Source: Gambelia wislizenii (lineage: Eukaryota > Chordata > Lepidosauria > Squamata > Crotaphytidae). From it: a stretch of 64,000 nt of DNA. Below the pieces are notes generated by a model, which saw only the letters and a list, made by a program, of their open reading frames with translations, had not been told where the DNA came from and did not search any database. The stretch covers positions 366,040,687-366,104,686 of the forward strand of contig JAUMIR010000001.1 of the NCBI GenBank assembly GCA_030847615.1, written 5' to 3'. Every line of letters starts with the position of its first letter. Within the stretch, counting starts at the first letter, position 1. A program made the translations under genes and the position numbers. Shown here in pieces: positions 53,221 to 64,000 of this stretch.

Positions 53221-53309
53221 TGAGAATACTTCTCAAATAATTAATGTAGGGCACTTTCACTTAGAAAAAAGGCAAGTGGGTAATATGATAAAGATGACTA
53301 AAATAATGC

Positions 53310-53466
53310 ATGGTGTGGAGACCACCAGGTGATAGCACTGGATTTTGAGGTAGAACGAGGACAGAATCCTGCCAGAAACCCTGGACAGCTACTGCTAGTC
53401 AGAGTTGACAATACTAGATGGATTAATGGCCTGGCTCAATTATAAGGCAGCTTTCTGTGTTCTCAA
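53310..53466 (+). repeat. Unclassified interspersed repeat C
   Basis: GTGGAGACCACCAGGTGATA, CCAGAAACCCTGGACAGCTA, TAGTCAGAGTTGACAATACT AGATGG and AATTATAAGGCAGCTTTCTG TGTTCT form a pattern I recognise as a common reptile repeat. The class is unknown. Confidence 0.45.
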
Positions 53467-55548
53467 ATAATTCTCTGCTAGCTATGCAGCCATGTTAATT
53501 CCTTCCCCAAAAAATCAGCTGAGCAATCTATATCTGCCAGTGCGGCTTCCTCTCGGCCTCCCCAGATGAAATGGTGCAAAAGTGCTATGGGATGTCAATC
53601 TAACATCCTTCCACTGAAGGAGTTGCAGAGCTCTTAGCACGAAAATCGCATGCAATAAGGATACAAGACGTTCATTCCAGTCACTGAGAGTAACATCTGT
53701 GCACATCAAAAAACCATTAACAGAATACAATCTTGGCACGAACATCATCATCAACAAAATGCCTGCAGAGCCCCACACCCACAAAAGACAGATGTAGAAC
53801 ACACACCAGTGTTCTGTGGATACATGACTTCTTGAATGCTCAGTTTCCTTTGACTGTTTCTTTTCCTAATTACACTTTGCACACATCTGGGCTGAGAAGA
53901 GATGGGGTTGTCTGTTTGTTGTTTATTGATGCCAACACCATTTTTAATAAGACTGAGCACTTTTTGGCTTGTATAAATAAGAACTTCATTTGGGTTCAAT
54001 GGACCTCAGCACTCATCCTCTTTGGCCTCTAATGTTTCACTGCTCAGGTCATGATCCTCTCCCATCATTGAGTTCCACTTCTGGTCTTCGTCAACAGCCA
54101 GCTGACATCTTATGTTGAAAGGACAATGGTGGGTTGAATAGATCTTTCATGCCAACTTTGAGACATCAGGATCCAAAAACAATCTGTTGATGGAAGAAAA
54201 TATTCCTCCTTCCTGCATTCATAACATTCTTAAGCGGTCTTTAGGAGCCAACATGTGACTCATGTGATATGTCAACACAATCCTGTGGTGACCTATGATA
54301 CACCAGTGACACAAGTAGCTCCTATAACACTCAAGCAGAGCCAGGCTTGCAGATGGAAATCCCATCCCATTCAGGCAAAATCAAAAATCATTTTGATTGT
54401 GTAAACCACTTGTTTTTGGTTGTGTAAACCACATGTTTAACTTGAATCAATAGGTGGTGATGGTTTTAAGAGAGAAGATACATCTGTGTTCCTGCTGAAC
54501 TGGAAGCTACAATCATTCCTTTGGAAACAGTGGCATAATAGAGCCAAGGCTCACAGATTTTAACTACTGGGAATTTTTGATTAGCAGGGACAATCATGTC
54601 ATCCATGGTCACCACCCTCACTCTTCTATGTTCCCACTGACCTTAGCTGCAATTCTTATAGCAAATGGTAGGAATGATTATTTCTAGGGGCAATATATAA
54701 TCGTGAGCTATCCCTATTATTATGAAAATTATTGAGTGGTTTTGAATGGACATTAGCTTTACAAAAGACCTTTCTTCTGGTAGAGATGAAAACTGCTGGA
54801 AGTGGTTTGTTGATCCTGTTGACACAGCTGCCTACATGTTACAATAAATTCTCTTTGAAGACAGCTATAAGGGACCTTCACCTATACTTCAAATGTCACC
54901 ACTTTTTGGAAATCCCACTGTTTACTCCTAGTTAAGATGAGACTGGCAGTTGCAGCTACTCCCTGGTGGGGAAATGTATTTTCTGTGCATGCCCAGGGAC
55001 ATTCTTCAATAATATCTTTACAAATGACTGCACTTCCTCAGTCAACCTAGCCTGAACTGTCCTGACCATGCCCTCAGGGGTTTTTATTTAGGGGGCTCAC
55101 CATGATTTAATGGGAAGGGGGGTTGCAGAATGAAAGACAGACATTCCATCTTTACTGAGAGAAGCCAATGATCCATGAAGATGGTGGGAAAGGATCACTT
55201 AACACAGGAGGGCATTTTAAAGCCTTTAAAGAACTGGGTTCATGATTTCCCTAGAGGTTAAATTCCAGAAGGAGAAAATTCTCTTTGGATTCAGTAAGAG
55301 GGCTTGAAACTCTGTCAATTTAACTAAATTGGCAACAGATGGAGTGAACAGGAAGCACGTTCCATTCCAAAATAGAAGCTATCCATTTAACAGAAATAGT
55401 GTGGCACTATCCTGCTTTGAAATAGGCTGAAGGCAATCCAGTTAACTTTGTAAAGCAAATGTCAGAGTAGCCTCTGAGCAGAACTGTGGATTTAAAACAA
55501 TATGTGGAGTCTTCAGTTAGCTTTTCCCAGGAAAATTACTATTTAAGT
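53467..55548. other. No gene or clear repeat recognised
   Basis: Open frames of 95-99 codons on opposite strands overlap each other and lack motifs. Confidence 0.5.
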
Positions 55549-55685
55549 CAGGGGTGGGCAACTTGTGACTGTCCAGTTCCTGTTGGACTGCAACTGCTAT
55601 CATTTTTACCATTGGCTATGTTGACAAAGGCTAATGGGAGATTAAATCCAACAAGATCTAGAGGCCTACAAGTTGCTCAGCCCTG
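55549..55685. mobile_element. hAT-like MITE (CAGGGGTGGGCAACTTG)
   Basis: It starts CAGGGGTGGGCAACTTGTGA and ends CAAGTTGCTCAGCCCTG. The centre is a weak palindrome (TTGGACTGCAACTGCTATCA). Same family as 15,781; no clear 8-bp duplication. Confidence 0.7.
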
Positions 55686-56189
55686 CTTTCAATTATTCTC
55701 ATTGGATACACTGAAAAGAACATGGGCAATGTTGAACAAAGTAGAAAACAGAAAACGGAAACATAATGCACTTGTTTTCCCCTTCTATCCATGGTTTAGT
55801 GGAGCCAGGACTCCCAAAGTCAAAGCACCTGCCCTTTTTGATTAGCAGGGATAGTGATATCGCCTGTCACTCCCTCAAACTTCTGTTTTCCCTTAGAGTT
55901 TAGCTTCAGTCTTCATAATAGTTGGAGGATCCAAGATTCAATTTTCAGGGAGAGCCCCATTTTCTGAGTGGCTCAGGACTGCCAAATTTCAGAATAATAT
56001 GTATAGGGCATTTTATGCAAAGGCTGCTTTTAGTTTGACAGTCTACAAGAAAAGAACATACTTATCCCCCTAGCTTATTTCTTTCACTGCTAATCCTGTG
56101 TCTGTGGGTGGGTGTGGGATTGGTTGTTGTTCAGCTTCTGCCTTGCCTGTTTGATTACCCTTCTTGAGAGATCCATTATTATGGCTGAT
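55686..56189. other. No gene; short match to 60,995-61,085
   Basis: GTTGTTGTTCAGCTTCTGCC TTGCC and GAGAGATCC at about 56,125-56,173 resemble the sequence at 61,024-61,070, hinting at an additional old repeat. No gene recognised. Confidence 0.4.
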
Positions 56190-56345
56190 GACACCCTGCA
56201 AAAATAATGCACTATGACACTGCTTTAACTATCATGGGCCATCCTATGGAATCCTGGGATTTGTAGTTTGTTGTGGCACCAGAGCTCTTTAACAGAGCAG
56301 ACTAAATGTCTCACAAAACTACTAATCCCAGAATGTTCAAAGAGA
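56190..56345. mobile_element. Partial MITE of the 4,740 family
   Basis: CTGCAAAAATAATGCACTAT, GGAATCCTGGGATTTGTAGT and the mirrored AAACTACTAATCCCAGAATG. The right end is lost. Confidence 0.6.
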
Positions 56346-57289
56346 GCCAGGTGTGTTAAATACAAGTCATCCATCTATGTGCTTAAATGGAGTTTTCACA
56401 ACAAAATTCTTAAGGGCCAAAGAGACTTGGCAGTATCACCAACAGTGGCTTCCAAATCCAATCCAGACTGGGATCTTAGTTATTTTGCCCTCTGAGAACC
56501 AGCTTTCAGGTTAAATGGAGCATTAATTTGAAGTATTTATCTGAACTCCAGCCTTGTGTGCTTAGGGAAGGATAATTATCCACAGCCTGGCATTGCATTT
56601 TGGAAAATATTAACAGTAGAACAATTCTTAACTTTCCTTTCACAGCACTAACTGCTGCTAAGCATATGGAGCAAAATTATCAGTGGGTCAGGTTTCTCAA
56701 TGGCAAAAGCAGAAATGCTAGGAAGACATGGCAACTTATTTTCTCAAGACTATTTTTTCCTGGGCTATTTATTACTCTCTTTCTATATTTTTGAAACATT
56801 TTATGGTACACAAGATTTTCCTCCCTGGAAAAATCTTATGCATTTATGGTATTAAGGTTTACATTTAATTTTCTTGTATTAAAGGAATATTTATCACCAT
56901 TAGCCATTTAAATTTTAACCATCGTTTCCTCAACAATTTTGCAAGGACTTAAAATTCAGGATTGTCAGAAGAACAGAAAAACTGCAGAAGGAAATAGGCT
57001 TTCTTCTCACCCCCATTCTTCACTCTCAAATAATTTTTTTCCTCCATATTGGGATGAGCAAAAGGCACCCTTTTAGATATTGCTGGACTGGAACTGAGGA
57101 TTCCTTACCACTGGCGATAACTAATTAGGGATGAGGAGAGCTGCAGCCTAACAGCATCTAGAGGGACATACATTGCCTCCTCTGTATCTTAAACATTTTG
57201 GATTGGATTTAGTCATACTTAATACAGTCCATCTGAATAGACTTAACATAGACCATCAATGGAATGTTGCAAGATTACTGTTTATTTTC
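56346..57289. other. No gene; one decayed hAT-like remnant
   Basis: A worn CTGGACTGGAACTGAGGATT...AACAGCATCTAGAGGG pattern at about 57,078-57,172 recalls the hAT-like MITEs. The rest is unique-looking and AT-rich. Confidence 0.4.
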
Positions 57290-57900
57290 TTAAACTTTTT
57301 AACCCACTCTGCATCTTAGGATATTAAGTGGTATACAAGAGCCATGTAAAACCAAAACAAACCACAAAATAAAGCAATAAAACCATAAAACATTACAATT
57401 GAAACAAATAAAAACATAAAAGCCACAGAGAAACTAAACATAAGCAGGCACAGTGCTTTAAAATGGATGTTTGTTTGTTTTTTTATTATAGGTTTCTATA
57501 CTACTGAAGAAGCAAATGTTCTTGGGGTAGTTCAAAAACCAAACCAAACCACACACATAAAATTCAATAGTACACCTGGGTAGTGAGCTTTAACCTCGTA
57601 CTGATATGACAGCAGTGGCAGTCAAGCTTCAAGGGAAAACTTACTCTAGAAATTAGGTGCCACCACAGCTCCTCCCTAATTCCTACAGAATATTATTTTG
57701 GCAATGAAACCTGGAAAAGAGCTTCTCTCAAGATTTTAAAACACAGACAGACAGGCACACACAGAAAGATTCTTTCAGGTATTGAGGTACCAAGTTGTTT
57801 AGGGCTTTAATGACAGGCACCAGCACTCTAAATTGGACCTGGAATCAAAAAGCCAAATGGAATCAGTGTGATATGATCCCATCTGGCTTAAAAACAGTTG
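57290..57900 (-). mobile_element. Old L2 LINE 3' remnant, reverse strand
   Basis: TTAACCCACTCTGCATCTTA and AGTGGTATACAAGAGCC resemble the complement of the L2 3' UTR. GTTTAGGGCTTTAATGACAG GCACCAGCACTCTAAATTGG matches the L2 coding complement at 12,700-12,750. It is interrupted at 57,903 by the Tigger-like element. Confidence 0.55.
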
Positions 57901-58124
57901 TACAGGTTGAGTTTCCTGTATCCAGAATTCCAAAATCTGAAATACTCCAAAATCCAAAATTATCCATATGGGTGGCTGAAATAGTGACACCTTTGCTTTC
58001 TGATCGTTCATGAAACACAAACTTTGTTTCATGCATAAAATTATTTAAAATAATAAATATATAAATTGTGTATAAAATTGACTTCATGCTATGTCTATAA
58101 AGTATCTATGAAACTTAAGTGAAT

Positions 58125-58840
58125 GTTACATAATTAACTCTCTAAGTAAAGAAGATGAAAGGAAATATGGTCAAGTGATTTTGTACTTGATAACATCAGC
58201 CAGGATATTCCTTGCCAAATATTGGAAAATTTCTATTGTTCCAAATATAAAAGATTGGTTCCACAAAGCACAAGATATGATGGCAGCAGATAGACTATCT
58301 CCATTGCTTTTGCATAAATCTACAGATGTTGACAAAGCTTGGGCTCCTTTTATGAAATTTCTTATGGAAAGATAATTTAGACATTTTTAAATGTAAATCC
58401 ATCAAGTTGGAACTGGCTCCATTATGTATATTCTTTTTTTTTCTCTTGTAGATATAGATGTTATTTAATAATCTATTTGAGATTCATTCAATGAAACAGT
58501 AATGCTAATGTGATAGTGTTGAAACAACATTGACTAAACACAGAAGTAACTTTGAGAATAAAGAAAAAAAGTCTATTTTCTTATTTATTAACTTCAGTAT
58601 TTTTGAAGCTAGAGAAGAAGATAGAATAATATTCTGACTAGAAGAGTAACTAGGAGGAAGTGTTTAGTGTTTGTCTGTTTGTTTTAACCTTTAGATAAAT
58701 TGTGTGGGGGGGTATTTTTATTTTATTAGGATGTGGGGTTGTTTTGTATTGTATGTTGGTCTATGTTGTGAATGTGAGATCTGTTTATTTCTGTGGAAGT
58801 TTAATTGTTATATGTTTGTGAAAAAATAAAGTAGAAAAAA
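58125..58840 (+). mobile_element. L1 LINE 3' end, 5'-truncated
   Basis: It is flanked by imperfect 15-bp repeats GAAACTTAAGTGAAT (58,110-58,124) and GAAACTTACATGAAT (58,841-58,855). It encodes the end of an L1-like ORF2 (LITSARIFLAKYWK) up to TAA near 58,377, then an AT-rich 3' UTR of about 450 bp and a polyadenylation-like AATAAA followed by an A-rich tail. Confidence 0.75.
58175..58378 (+). pseudogene. L1 ORF2 C-terminal tail
   Basis: An open frame of 66 codons with ITSARIFLAKYWK and IKDWFHKAQDMMAADRLS. The pattern (AAR...A..WK followed by a short W-containing helix) is the usual C-terminal stretch of vertebrate L1 ORF2 after the RT. No catalytic region remains. Assignment rests on this short motif. 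Confidence 0.65.
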
Positions 58841-58989
58841 GAAACTTACATGAATTTTGTGTTTAGACTTGGGTCCCTTCTCCAAGATATCTCATTATAT
58901 ATATGCAAGTATTCCAAAATCCCAAAAAATCTGAAATACAGAACACTTCTGGTCCCAAGCATTTTGGATAAGGGATATCCAACCTGTAA

Positions 58990-59363
58990 TTCCCAATTAG
59001 AACAGATCAGTTTAATCAACGGGAAGTTGGGAAGTTCCATTGATTGATACATATATGTAAGTTCCATTGATTCAATAGACCTACTATAATTGGGACTAAC
59101 AATTTAGGTTGGAATGTGTTTCTGGATTTAGGCCTCTGTATCTAGCATACAAAGCAACAGAATGCAGTCACTCTGTTTGATGCTAACACCAACTCCACTG
59201 ACTTCATTTCTCCTATCTCTGTTTCTTGCTTGGTAAGCACAACCTTGACTTACACAAAGCAAGGGATGCAATCAACCAATAATGTTACATATGAGTGACA
59301 GATCAACAAAAGCCAAGATGCAATCATGTCAAATGTTGATTGTATTTTTCCATTTAAAAATAT
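58990..59363. other. No gene or clear repeat recognised
   Basis: Unique-looking sequence; nothing supported. Confidence 0.45.
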
Positions 59364-59570
59364 AAGTATTGAAGAAGAGCCCTGCTTGAACAGACCAAAG
59401 ACTTGTCCAAGCCAGCATTCTGAATACACACTGGCCAATTGGGAAAAACACAGGGAAAACACAAATGCTTTTCTGCTCATGATGCCAGACAACTCATATA
59501 CAGAGGCATGTTGCCTCTGGGCCTGGAAATAATAGGTGGTCATCATAAGTGGAGCCAGTGATGTCCTTGT
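59364..59570 (+). repeat. Unclassified interspersed repeat B, copy 2
   Basis: GAAGAAGAGCCCTGCTTGAA CAGACCAAAG, CCAAGCCAGCATTCTGAATA, and AGAGGCATGTTGCCTCTGGG match the family at 38,645 and 39,198. Confidence 0.55.
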
Positions 59571-59627
59571 TTTCCATGCTTTTGCTCAATACTTTTTAAA
59601 AGTTGTCCATGTTAGTAGACATGACTA

Positions 59628-59857
59628 CAGTTGTCCCTTCTCATTCGCTGGGGTTTGGTTCCAGGACCCCCTGTGAATACCAAAATCCGTGAATACTCAA
59701 GTCCCATTATACGCAATAGCATAGCAAAATGGTGTCCCTTATATAAGATGGCAAAATCCAGGTTTGCTTTTTGGAAATTTATTTTTTTAAGAATATTTTC
59801 AAGCTGTGAATACTTAAATCCGTGAATGCAAAATCCGTGAATATGGAGGGACAACTG
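59628..59857. mobile_element. Tigger-like MITE, 230 bp, complete
   Basis: The ends CAGTTGTCCCTTCTCATTCG and CCGTGAATATGGAGGGACAACTG are flanked by TA (59,626-59,627 and 59,858-59,859). Internal TTTGGTTCCAGGACCCCCTG and GGTGTCCCTTATATAAGATG match the outer MITE at 30,984. Confidence 0.85.
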
Positions 59858-59859
59858 TA

Positions 59860-60304
59860 CATCTTGTAAAATTCCATAGTTTAATTATATGCTAAGTAAA
59901 GAAGTGTTTCCTTTTATCTATTCTGACCCTCCTGCCAATAAGCTTCAGTGGATAATCCTAGATTCAAGGATTGTAAGAGAGGGAGTAAAACTTCCCCATA
60001 TCCACTTCTTTCACATCATAAATAATTTTATACACTCCTGTCATGACTGCTCACTAGCTCTGGGTAAATTATATGATTTCTCCACAATACTATGAACAGA
60101 GGACATTCTCTTCCAGTGTGGTTTCTATGTTGCAGCTTTTTTTTCTCGTCTGTGAAAAAGAAACAATGGCAGTGTCTCACTTCATAAAGGATTGCAAAGA
60201 AAATTGTACACTATGTCTACCATGTTATATACCCATTTACTCCAATGAGGTGGTAAGCCTCATTGCATTCAGTGGGATTTATACTGAACAGACACAGGCC
60301 CTCC
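59860..60304. other. No gene or clear repeat recognised
   Basis: AT-rich; nothing supported. Confidence 0.45.
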
Positions 60305-60665
60305 CTCCAACATGAAAACTGGGCCACGTGTGGCCAAATAAAATCAGAGAGTGGTCAAGATCGCAAAGGTTGCTAATGAGGAAGAACACACAAGCTAGGA
60401 AAGGCTGCAGCAGTTTGCTTTTGCCTGAGTCTACTGGGAAGGGCAAGATTCTGCTCCCTCCTCTCCTCTCTCTCCTCTGAGTTATTTGAGTACAAACTAT
60501 TTTTGCACTTTGAACTCAGCTTGCAGCAACTGACATAAACTGAGGATGAAGGGGGGAAATGGGAAGAGGAGAGAGAAGCTTAGACATGTTTAAAGAAGCT
60601 GAAAAAAGGAGGATGACGTAAGATTAATAGGAACTCTCCCTGCCAGATCAGGACAGTTGGAAGAT
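60305..60665 (+). repeat. Unclassified interspersed repeat A, copy 3
   Basis: CCTCCAACATGAAAACTGGG CCACGTG, GGCTGCAGCAGTTTGCTTTT GCCTGAG, CTCAGCTTGCAGCAACTGAC and CCAGATCAGGACAGTTGG are the complement of 35,925-36,250 and overlap the copy at 32,060. Confidence 0.65.
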
Positions 60666-61182
60666 ACACAGACATGCATTAGACTGTGAAGTAAATGTTA
60701 AAAACCATGAATGTGCTGACTTCCTGTCAGAGTTAGAACCCTTTGCATGCCTGCACTCACTACTTGCTAGCTTATATGTTGTTTTATAGGGATTTATGCA
60801 CAGCATATGTTTATAATGACTTCCTGTTTGATTGATTTTCCTCAACTTCTATATTCCTGCTTCACTCTAACCTGCAGCCATTTTCTTTTTCCTCTCTCTC
60901 GTCCATTAGACTATGTATTGACTATGCACAAGTAATTTATAAGTAAAACCACTTTTACAAAGACAACTGTATTTGTTTCTTTTTCTAGACTCTGTGTGTG
61001 AGGTGCAGGTGGGCATGAAATCAGTTGTTATTCAGCTTCTACCTTGCCAATTTGATAACTCTGAGAGATCCTATACCATCTATCACATTTCCAAGCACTT
61101 ATTTCGGATTGAACAGTTGGAGGTCATGCAAAAAGGCATGAGGTATATTTTACTGAAAGTGGTTTGACTTAAAAATATTTAT
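60666..61182. other. No gene recognised
   Basis: 60,995-61,085 shares a short block with 56,090-56,175; otherwise nothing supported. Confidence 0.4.
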
Positions 61183-61387
61183 AGTCGGCCCTCTGTATCC
61201 ACGAATTCTGCATCCATGGATTCAAACAACCATGGTTTGAAAATATTTTTAAAACATTCCGAAAAGCAAACTTTGGTGTACACCATTTAATATAAGGGCA
61301 TTTTACTAGGGCATTGTATATAATGGGACTTGAGCATCCAGATTTTGGTCCTGGAACCAAACCCCAGAGGATACTGAGGGCCCACTG
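61183..61387. mobile_element. Tigger-like MITE, 205 bp
   Basis: The ends AGTCGGCCCTCTGTATCCAC and GGATACTGAGGGCCCACTG lie next to TA. Internal GGATTCAAACAACCATGGTT TGAAAATATTTT and GGACTTGAGCATCCAGATTT TGG match the outer MITE at 30,984. This family resembles Tigger/MER2-type elements of mammals. Confidence 0.85.
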
Positions 61388-61929
61388 TATATCAACTGGA
61401 TTCTGATTAACATGTTTCTTATACTGTTTTGTTGCTGTGAGCTGCCTTAAAAATATTTTCCAGGTGGCTAAGAAACTGGTCAAATAAATAAATAAAATGC
61501 TTGGAGTGACTCTCCCTGTCTCCTGCTCCAAACACTTCAAATGAATGGAGCAAATATGGATATAAAATACACAAGGTTACCTTATCCCATTGAGTTTGGC
61601 CCTGTGCTTTGAAGTGTAAACATCGCTTGAGAGGGAGAAGACAGGCATAACATAAAGACAGGGATCACAATACATTCAGAGTGCTTTGATAGGCAAGCAT
61701 ACCAAGCCATCATTCTTGTTCCTGCCCAATCAATCTTGCCTTAGCCATTCCTGCTCTGCCTAGTGAATGAAGCCATCATGAGAGGCCTATGGTAGCAGGG
61801 CCTTTGAAAACGTGAGTAAACTCAAGTAAACTCTAGTGACTGTAAGAGAGGAACAAGAGAAGCAGGGGACGGGGGAGGGGAGACTGAAGTCTTTAATAAG
61901 ACCAAAATTTGATTCTCTGGCACACTCAG
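61388..61929. other. No gene or clear repeat recognised
   Basis: GCTGCCTTAAAAATATTTTC and AAATAAATAAATAAAATG near 61,441-61,499 may be an old LINE 3' end. No gene supported. Confidence 0.4.
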
Positions 61930-62045
61930 AGCATGGAAGTCACCTACTTAGATTATAACTCCCAGAATCCTGTAGCCAGGATGGCCATTGGTCATGCTGA
62001 CTATGGAATCTGGGAGTGGTAGTCCATGTAAGTAACTTTTCTAAT
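61930..62045. mobile_element. Short palindromic MITE
   Basis: TTATAACTCCCAGAATCCTG TAGCC is mirrored by GACTATGGAATCTGGGAGTG GTAGTCC, with AGTAACTTTT at the right. Same family as 2,755. Confidence 0.6.
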
Positions 62046-62572
62046 AATAAGTTCAGGTATGAAGGCAAGCAGACGCCAAGACTGGAGTGCTGACTCCCCC
62101 TTTTGTACGATATCTGTTTTCTTTCTTGGAAAAACATTTAGCTGCAGAGCAGCAAATATAATTTATTTTGCAAAAGCAGTTGATACCTCTTAGCATTTCT
62201 AGGACAAACAGCTGTCTTTGAGCCCCATCATTAGCAGCAGAGCCTGATGGGGAAAATGAAGAGAGCTGTGTGGAAGAGACAGCTGATAACATAACCATGT
62301 CCCACTATTCTGCTTGTTCCTCTTGTCTGTTTTTGATTCTTCTCCTCTGGGTGGCTGACCTTGATCTTATGCTGCGCTGTGGGAAAATATGCTGTTTAAT
62401 AAAATTTGATTACTTATTCAGTCAGGAGGAGATCTCTGTCTACCAAAGAACAAAACAAGTAAATGATTTCACTATGGTAATTTCTTGCAGGACTGAGAAG
62501 TTACAGAGAATTTTACAATCAGGGCTCCTGGTTAAAATGGGGTACTGGACACAATAACTCTGGATGCCTGAG
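62046..62572. other. No gene or clear repeat recognised
   Basis: Open frames of 81-95 codons lack motifs. Confidence 0.45.
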
Positions 62573-62705
62573 TGGGGTGGCAAATTCACTCCAGATTTTA
62601 GTCTGAACTTTAAAGTTGCTACCAACAGTGCTGAACCTATGATGGAAACAGCACCTTGGACAGCTCCCTTGAAGTTCAGGGTATAATCCAGAGAAATTCA
62701 CCACC
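62573..62705. mobile_element. Fold-back repeat, copy 4
   Basis: GGGGTGGCAAATTCACTCCA ... GAACTTTAAAG is mirrored by CCCTTGAAGTTCAGGG ... AGAGAAATTCACCACCCC. The outer arms are clearest here, giving a terminal inverted repeat that starts GGGGTGG. Confidence 0.65.
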
Positions 62706-63447
62706 CCGCTGGCATCGATGCCACCAGCTGCCACTGCATTGTATTACCTATGGAGTAAAGCCTCATTAGCTAGCTGGACTGGCAATCTAAAACCTGCAAG
62801 GCAGAATAGCAATATCAGTCACAACTTCATATAGTTAAGAGTAACTGCCTCTCAATTTAATGCCCATCCTATTTTTTAAAAGCAGGAGCTGAGTTTTTGA
62901 GCTAAAATCTAGAATGTTTAAGTGGATGCAAACATTTTCCATATTTCAGGCCACTGTATTTTAAGATCAGATCAGATCACAGTCTGTTTCAAACCATCTC
63001 GCTTCTTGGAAGTGGTGTGGACAAGACAGATTCAGTTCTAGAACCTTTGTTACCTTAGAGAGAAATACAATGTGCAATTCCTATTGATTTCCCAAACCTA
63101 ATAGAAATCAGATGCAGCTCAACAAAACAGAGAAGAGAGTGATCCTCAAAGCCCACAGCCTCCAGAGTTGCTGTCAGAGCCCCTGGCCACTTGGCCACTG
63201 AAGATTGACGTGTTGGAACTGGGGTTTTAAGACCTTCTTGGAAGGATCCCCATTTTAGCCAGCTCTCCCTTCATTTGTGAAAGGTTAATTATAATGAGAT
63301 TTTAATCCTGTTGCACCACACAGAAAGTTAAGGGAACTATGGTGGGGACTTATAGTTCCCCCCCCCCAATCCATAATTATTCTGTTATATGTCTCATTGA
63401 CTTCAATAGAAGTTATTCCCGAGTGAGCAAGCACAGAATTGTGGTCA
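62706..63447. other. No gene or clear repeat recognised
   Basis: Unique-looking; a C10 run at about 63,358-63,367. Confidence 0.45.
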
Positions 63448-63675
63448 GGGCAGATTATCACACTACACAGTTACAGCACTATGATTCCACTTTAACTGCT
63501 CTGGCTGCCTCCTGAGGAATCCTGGGATTTGCAGTTTAGGGAGGGGCATTTAAGCATTCTCACCCAGAGAGCTCTTAGGTTTACTAAACTACAAACCCCA
63601 GAATTCCACAGGAGGGGCAGCCATAGCAGTTAAAGTGGAATAATAGAGTTATAACAGTGTAGTCTGATAAAGTCC
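63448..63675. mobile_element. MITE, CACACTACACAGTTA subfamily
   Basis: GGGCAGATTATCACACTACA CAGTTA at the left is mirrored by TAACAGTGTAGTCTGATAAAGTCC. The core CACTTTAACTGCTCTGGCTG and ATCCTGGGATTTGCAGTTTA is mirrored by AACTACAAACCCCAGAATTC. Close to the copy at 17,652. Confidence 0.65.
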
Positions 63676-63790
63676 TTAGCCCATTAGACCACAATTCCAT
63701 TAACACTTTCTGAAAAGAAGCCTGATAGTGAAATATACCTAGGGCTGTGTTGTTGGTATGTTAGTTAGCTAGATATAGTGTGCTCTAAAG

Positions 63791-63850
63791 CAGGGGCGGA
63801 GAACCTTTTCCAGGCCAAAGATGACAAACCCCAACTGCAGCCCCACAGGG
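63791..63850. mobile_element. hAT-like MITE left-end fragment
   Basis: CAGGGGCGGAGAACCTTTTC CAGGCC resembles the CAGGGGTGGGGAACCTGTGG terminus. No matching right end before the window closes. Confidence 0.4.
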
Positions 63851-64000
63851 ACCACCTGTCAGTGGTGGTTGGGGTCAGAGCCACAGTGGACAGAGCCAAA
63901 GCAGCATATACTACCCATCCTGCTATCCGCACACTCTTGCATTCACACAAATGCACGCATCCTGATACACACATGCTTCTCTGTCTATTGCCCTTTTATT

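Larger units (their letters stand above)
57903..58986 (-). mobile_element. MER44/Tigger7-like MITE, split by an L1 insertion
   Basis: The reverse complement of the element at 11,540-11,877: CAGGTTGAGTTTCCTGTATC at the left, GGTGTCACTATTTCAGCCAC (minus strand) inside, and AAGCATTTTGGATAAGGGAT ATCCAACCTG at the right. TA flanks it (57,901-57,902 and 58,987-58,988). Without the L1 it is about 350 bp, the same size as the first copy. Confidence 0.75.

Noticed and set aside
53515..54032. Opposing 95- and 99-codon open frames
   Set aside because: They overlap on opposite strands and lack any recognisable domain.

Overview
The window reads as vertebrate, almost certainly squamate reptile, non-coding DNA. 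The grounds are the combination of repeats: CR1 LINEs with an ATTCTATG-type 3' end, L2 LINEs, a BovB (RTE) LINE, tRNA-derived SINEs whose 3' end matches the BovB tail (the Sauria-SINE arrangement), a 5S-rRNA-derived SINE with the same kind of tail, an L1 3' fragment, and many short non-autonomous DNA transposons (Tigger/pogo-like, hAT-like and Harbinger-like). I could not recognise any host protein-coding gene. Every convincing protein match belongs to a retrotransposon. All class names come from recognising motifs by eye; no database search was run.

Layout. 1-9 kb: sparse repeats, a CR1 reverse-transcriptase fragment (3.2-4.3 kb) and a BovB 3' end (4.56-5.50 kb) split by a Harbinger-like MITE. 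9-14 kb: SINEs, a CR1 3' end, a Tigger-like element, a long reverse-strand L2 (12.2-13.7 kb) and a 114-bp tandem duplication that stays open in frame. 14-22 kb: SINEs, MITEs and a 662-bp Harbinger-like element at 18.5-19.2 kb. 22-26 kb: a 5'-truncated RTE-like LINE, an inverted fragment of the same family, and a 220-bp segmental duplication that joins them through a hairpin. 26-30 kb: mostly unique AT-rich DNA that may hold conserved regulatory elements, with one weak exon candidate. 30-32 kb: a 5S-derived SINE and three nested DNA transposons. 32-44 kb: SINEs, Tigger-like elements, CR1 and L2 copies, and AT-rich unique sequence.

44-52.7 kb is the most structured part. A nearly full-length CR1 on the minus strand (ORF1 remnants plus endonuclease/RT remnants) is interrupted by an almost intact, apparently full-length RTE-like LINE (44,737-48,693, flanked by 13-bp target duplications), by a GC-rich MITE carrying a 63-66-bp minisatellite, and by a 26-nt U6 snRNA 5' fragment flanked by perfect 17-bp repeats. 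53-64 kb: MITEs, an old L2 piece, a Tigger7/MER44-like element split by an L1 insertion, and more Tigger-like elements.

Functionally the window is a stack of mobile elements. LINEs (CR1, L2, BovB, RTE-like, L1) would have supplied the reverse transcriptase. BovB plausibly mobilised the tRNA- and 5S-headed SINEs that share its tail, and absent transposases mobilised the MITEs. All LINE reading frames seen here carry stops, frameshifts or truncations, so none looks competent as it stands.
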